Shown here: positions 5,789 to 8,344 of the stretch, piece by piece
Layout: the number at the start of each line of letters is the position of its first letter
How positions within the stretch are numbered: position 1 is the first letter of the stretch
Assembly (NCBI GenBank): GCA_034189755.1
Contig: JAXIHJ010000022.1
Span: forward strand, 1-8,344
Length of the DNA stretch: 8,344 nt
Direction of reading: 5' to 3'
From: JAXIHJ01 sp034189755
GTDB lineage: Bacteria > Planctomycetota > Phycisphaerae > SM23-33
Notes under the pieces: generated by a model
Database searches by the model: none
What the model saw: the letters and a program-made list of their open reading frames with translations, nothing else
Told to the model about the DNA's origin: nothing
Program-made: the position numbers and the translations under genes

Positions 5789-8344
5789 TCATTTGGCATC
5801 CATCCAGTTCGCCCCGATGCCAACGTCCACCTTCAGCGGCACGCGGAGGTCGATTGCGCCGGTCATTTCAGAGGCGATCATTTCCCGCTCGGCATCAGCG
5901 GCGTCGGTCGGCGCCTCGAAAAGCAATTCGTCGTGGATTTGCAGCAGCATTCGGCTGGGCCGGTGCTCGCGGCGGATTCGCGAGTCGATGTTGACCATGG
6001 CCTGCTTGATAAGGTCCGCCGCCGAGCCTTGGACGACGGAGTTGATCGCCAACCGCTCAGCCAGCGCACGCTGCTGGGGGTTGCGAGAATCAATCTCCGA
6101 AATTCGCCGCCGCCGGCCGAAAATCGTCTCGACGTAGCCGTTTTCCTTCGCCTGGCGGATACACTGCTTCAGGAAAGCGTCGATCTTCGGGAAGCGATTA
6201 CGGTATGCATGGATGAACTTGGCCGCCGCCTTTCGTGGGATACGCAGCGTCCGCGACAACCCGTGGGCGGTCTGGCCGTAAATTATGCCGAAGTTCACCG
6301 TCTTGGCGCGGGCACGCTGTCTGGGCTTGACGTCCCCAGGCGAGATGCCGAATACCTCCGCCGCCACGATGCGGTGAATGTCCTGGTCGGCCAGGAATGC
6401 GGCGACGAGCGTCTCGTCTTCGCAGAAGTGCGCCAGGATGCGAAGTTCCACCTGGGAGTAGTCGGCCGACAGCAGTAGGTTCCCCGGCCCGGCGACGAAG
6501 GCCGAGCGAATCTGCCGCCCCTCGTCGCTGCGGATCGGTATGTTCTGAAGGTTAGGGTCGCTGCTGCTAAGCCGCCCGGTAACCGTGCCGGCCTGATGAA
6601 AGCTTGTGTGGACCCTGCCGGTCTCCGGATGAATGCACGCGCCCAGCGCCGTCAGGTATGTGCTGAGAAGCTTGGTGAGCTTTCGATAATCCAGCACCAT
6701 CGCCGGCAGCTCGTGATTGACGGCAAGTTCCGTCAGGACCGACATGTCGGTGCTCGGGCCGGTCTTGGTCCGCTTTAGCACGGGCAGGTTCAACTCGCCG
6801 AACAGGATTTCGGCCAGTTGTTTGGGCGAGTCGGGGTTGAAGGGCCGACCGGCCGCGGCGATGATCTGGTCGCGGAGCACGTCGGCCTGTTTCGACAGCT
6901 CCGTCTCCATGCGTTTCAGCACCTTGCGGTCCACTATTACGCCGCGACGCTCCATCTTGGCCAGGACCGGCATAAGCGGCATCTCCAGGTTGCCGAACAG
7001 CTCGGCCAGGCCTTCGGCGGCGAGCCGTTTTTCCAACTCGATTGCCAGCCGGAGCGTTACGTCGGCGTCTTCGGCGGCGTACTGAGTAACAGTTTCCATG
7101 GGCACCGCGTCCATGGTTATCTGGTCACGGCCGCGGCCGATAATCTGCTCGATCGGGATGCATCGGTGGTTCAGAAACTCCATCGCCAAGGCGTCCAGCT
7201 TGAAGGTGGGGCGGCTGGAATCGAGCACGTGTGCGGCGATCATCGTATCGAAAGTCTCACCGGCCAGGTCCAGGCCCGCGTTCGCCAGGACGATCCAATC
7301 GTACTTGAGATTCTGGCCGGCCTTCTGAACATTTTCGTCGGCCAACACGGGCGCGAGATACTTTCGCACAAGCTCAAGTTCCAGCGTTTTTGCGCCCAGC
7401 GGGCTTTTGACGGGCAGATAGACGGCCCGGCCCGGCTCCCACGAAAGTGAAATCCCCACCAGTTCCGCCCACATCGGCCGGGTTGCCGTGGTCTCGGTGT
7501 CCACCGCCAGGCGGCGAACACCGCGAAGCTGCTCGGCGAGCTTGGCCAGCGATTCGGGCGTATCCACGCAGCGGTATTCGAAGTCGGCTGCGGTCGTCTC
7601 GCCGCTGTCGGCCGCCAGGGCCTCTATGTCCAGGCGATCGCTGCCGCCCAGGCCCATCTGGTCGAGCTGTTGAAGCAAACGGTTCAGCCCCAGTTCCGCG
7701 AATATCGGCCTGACAGCCTTGCCACGGACGCCGGCGAATTGCATCTCCTTAAGCTCCAGGTTGAGGGGCACGCGGCGATGAAGCGTTACCAGCCTGCGGG
7801 CCAGATCGATGTTTTCCGCGTTGGCCAGCAGGTTCTGCCTGAGTTTCGGTGTCAGTTCGTCTGCGTGGGCGAGAACCGCCTCGACTGAGCCGTACTTGCC
7901 TATCAGCCTGGCGGCCGTCTTCGGCCCGACGCCCGGGACGCCGGGTATATTGTCCGTCGCGTCACCGGCGAGTGTCTGGACCTCTACGGCCTTTTCGGGC
8001 GGGTAGCCCTTGGTCCGCTCGATAACGGCGGCGTCCAGCGTTTCATCTTTCATCGGGTCGTAAAGCACGGTGTGCGGGCCTACGAGCTGGTCGAGGTCCT
8101 TGTCGCGGCTGATGAGCACGAGGTTGGTCTTCGGCGAGGCAAACTTCTCAACGGCTGTGGCCAGGATGTCGTCGGCCTCGAAACCCTCAGCCCGAAGGAT
8201 GGGAATGCCCATCGCCTCGACGATCCGGCAGATACGGTCCACCTGCGGCGGCAGGTCGTCTGGCATGGGCTTGCGAGTTACCTTGTAGTCGGCGTATTCC
8301 TGTCGCCGTTTGAGTTTTTCAACCGGCCCGTCCACCGCCATTGC
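5789..8344 (-). CDS. polA: DNA polymerase I (family A), N-terminus cut by the window edge
   Basis: Family-A repair and replication polymerase. The visible part is 850 aa from an internal Met at 8341. Alignment by eye to E. coli Pol I puts that Met near residue 60, so about 59 residues lie beyond the window and this Met is not the true start. All three domains are present. In fragment numbering the 5'-nuclease domain has D4, GFEADD (53-58), RDKDLD (79-84) and the helix-hairpin-helix GVPGVGPKTAARL (134-146). The 3'-5' proofreading domain is intact: D281 and E283 in DTET, D348 in NLKYD, Y421/D425 in YAAED. The polymerase has motif A DYSQVELRI (D627), motif B R676, K680, F684 and Y688, and motif C HDE (803-805). 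F684 at the position of E. coli F762 predicts normal discrimination against dideoxynucleotides. It fills gaps in excision repair and removes Okazaki primers. Length and domain order are ordinary for the family. Confidence 0.98.
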   Translation of the reverse strand, partial: AMAVDGPVEKLKRRQEYADYKVTRKPMPDDLPPQVDRICRIVEAMGIPILRAEGFEADDILATAVEKFASPKTNLVLISRDKDLDQLVGPHTVLYDPMKDETLDAAVIERTKGYPPEKAVEVQTLAGDATDNIPGVPGVGPKTAARLIGKYGSVEAVLAHADELTPKLRQNLLANAENIDLARRLVTLHRRVPLNLELKEMQFAGVRGKAVRPIFAELGLNRLLQQLDQMGLGGSDRLDIEALAADSGETTAADFEYRCVDTPESLAKLAEQLRGVRRLAVDTETTATRPMWAELVGISLSWEPGRAVYLPVKSPLGAKTLELELVRKYLAPVLADENVQKAGQNLKYDWIVLANAGLDLAGETFDTMIAAHVLDSSRPTFKLDALAMEFLNHRCIPIEQIIGRGRDQITMDAVPMETVTQYAAEDADVTLRLAIELEKRLAAEGLAELFGNLEMPLMPVLAKMERRGVIVDRKVLKRMETELSKQADVLRDQIIAAAGRPFNPDSPKQLAEILFGELNLPVLKRTKTGPSTDMSVLTELAVNHELPAMVLDYRKLTKLLSTYLTALGACIHPETGRVHTSFHQAGTVTGRLSSSDPNLQNIPIRSDEGRQIRSAFVAGPGNLLLSADYSQVELRILAHFCEDETLVAAFLADQDIHRIVAAEVFGISPGDVKPRQRARAKTVNFGIIYGQTAHGLSRTLRIPRKAAAKFIHAYRNRFPKIDAFLKQCIRQAKENGYVETIFGRRRRISEIDSRNPQQRALAERLAINSVVQGSAADLIKQAMVNIDSRIRREHRPSRMLLQIHDELLFEAPTDAADAEREMIASEMTGAIDLRVPLKVDVGIGANWMDAK

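Noticed and set aside
8339..8341. ATG at 8341 as the true start of DNA polymerase I
   Set aside because: It falls inside the conserved 5'-nuclease domain, just before the aspartate that aligns with E. coli D63. The gene continues beyond the window.

Overview
The window carries seven protein-coding genes, packed tightly with no gene-free stretch over about 150 bp. The DNA is fairly GC-rich. A bacterial NrdR, bacterial family-A DNA polymerase I and bacterial phosphate transporters occur beside a topoisomerase VI A-subunit (Spo11-like) gene, an enzyme class typical of archaea and patchy in bacteria. I infer a bacterium, possibly a planctomycete of the Phycisphaerae/Sedimentisphaerales type. That placement rests on gene content and general protein flavour, not on a marker gene.

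Layout. (1) 75-1656, plus strand: a DUF47/PhoU-like accessory protein followed 1 nt later by a PiT-family phosphate permease, a classic two-gene phosphate uptake module. (2) 1657-1801: an intergenic region with a good sigma70-type promoter and several NrdR-box-like dyads over its -10 region. (3) 1802-3986, plus strand: a probable operon of nrdR, an uncharacterised 177-aa protein with an N-terminal ATP-cone, and a topoisomerase VI A-subunit homologue. (4) 4000-5709, minus strand: a Na+/phosphate cotransporter with a C-terminal PhoU domain, convergent with the topoisomerase gene and ending 13 bp from it. (5) 5789 to the window edge, minus strand: DNA polymerase I with its N-terminus outside the window. 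A long perfect hairpin separates it from the downstream cotransporter gene.

Two themes run together. The first is phosphate: two unrelated uptake systems (PiT+DUF47 and NptA+PhoU) within 6 kb. The second is nucleotide supply and DNA metabolism: NrdR (dATP/ATP-sensing repressor of ribonucleotide reductase genes), a second ATP-cone protein, a type IIB topoisomerase subunit and the repair polymerase. The most interesting part is the nrdR / ATP-cone / top6A operon. The ATP-cone protein has a C-terminal half I do not recognise. The topoisomerase A subunit has all expected catalytic residues but no B (GHKL ATPase) subunit in view. The nrdR promoter looks as if it could be autoregulated, which would tie the whole operon to dNTP status.
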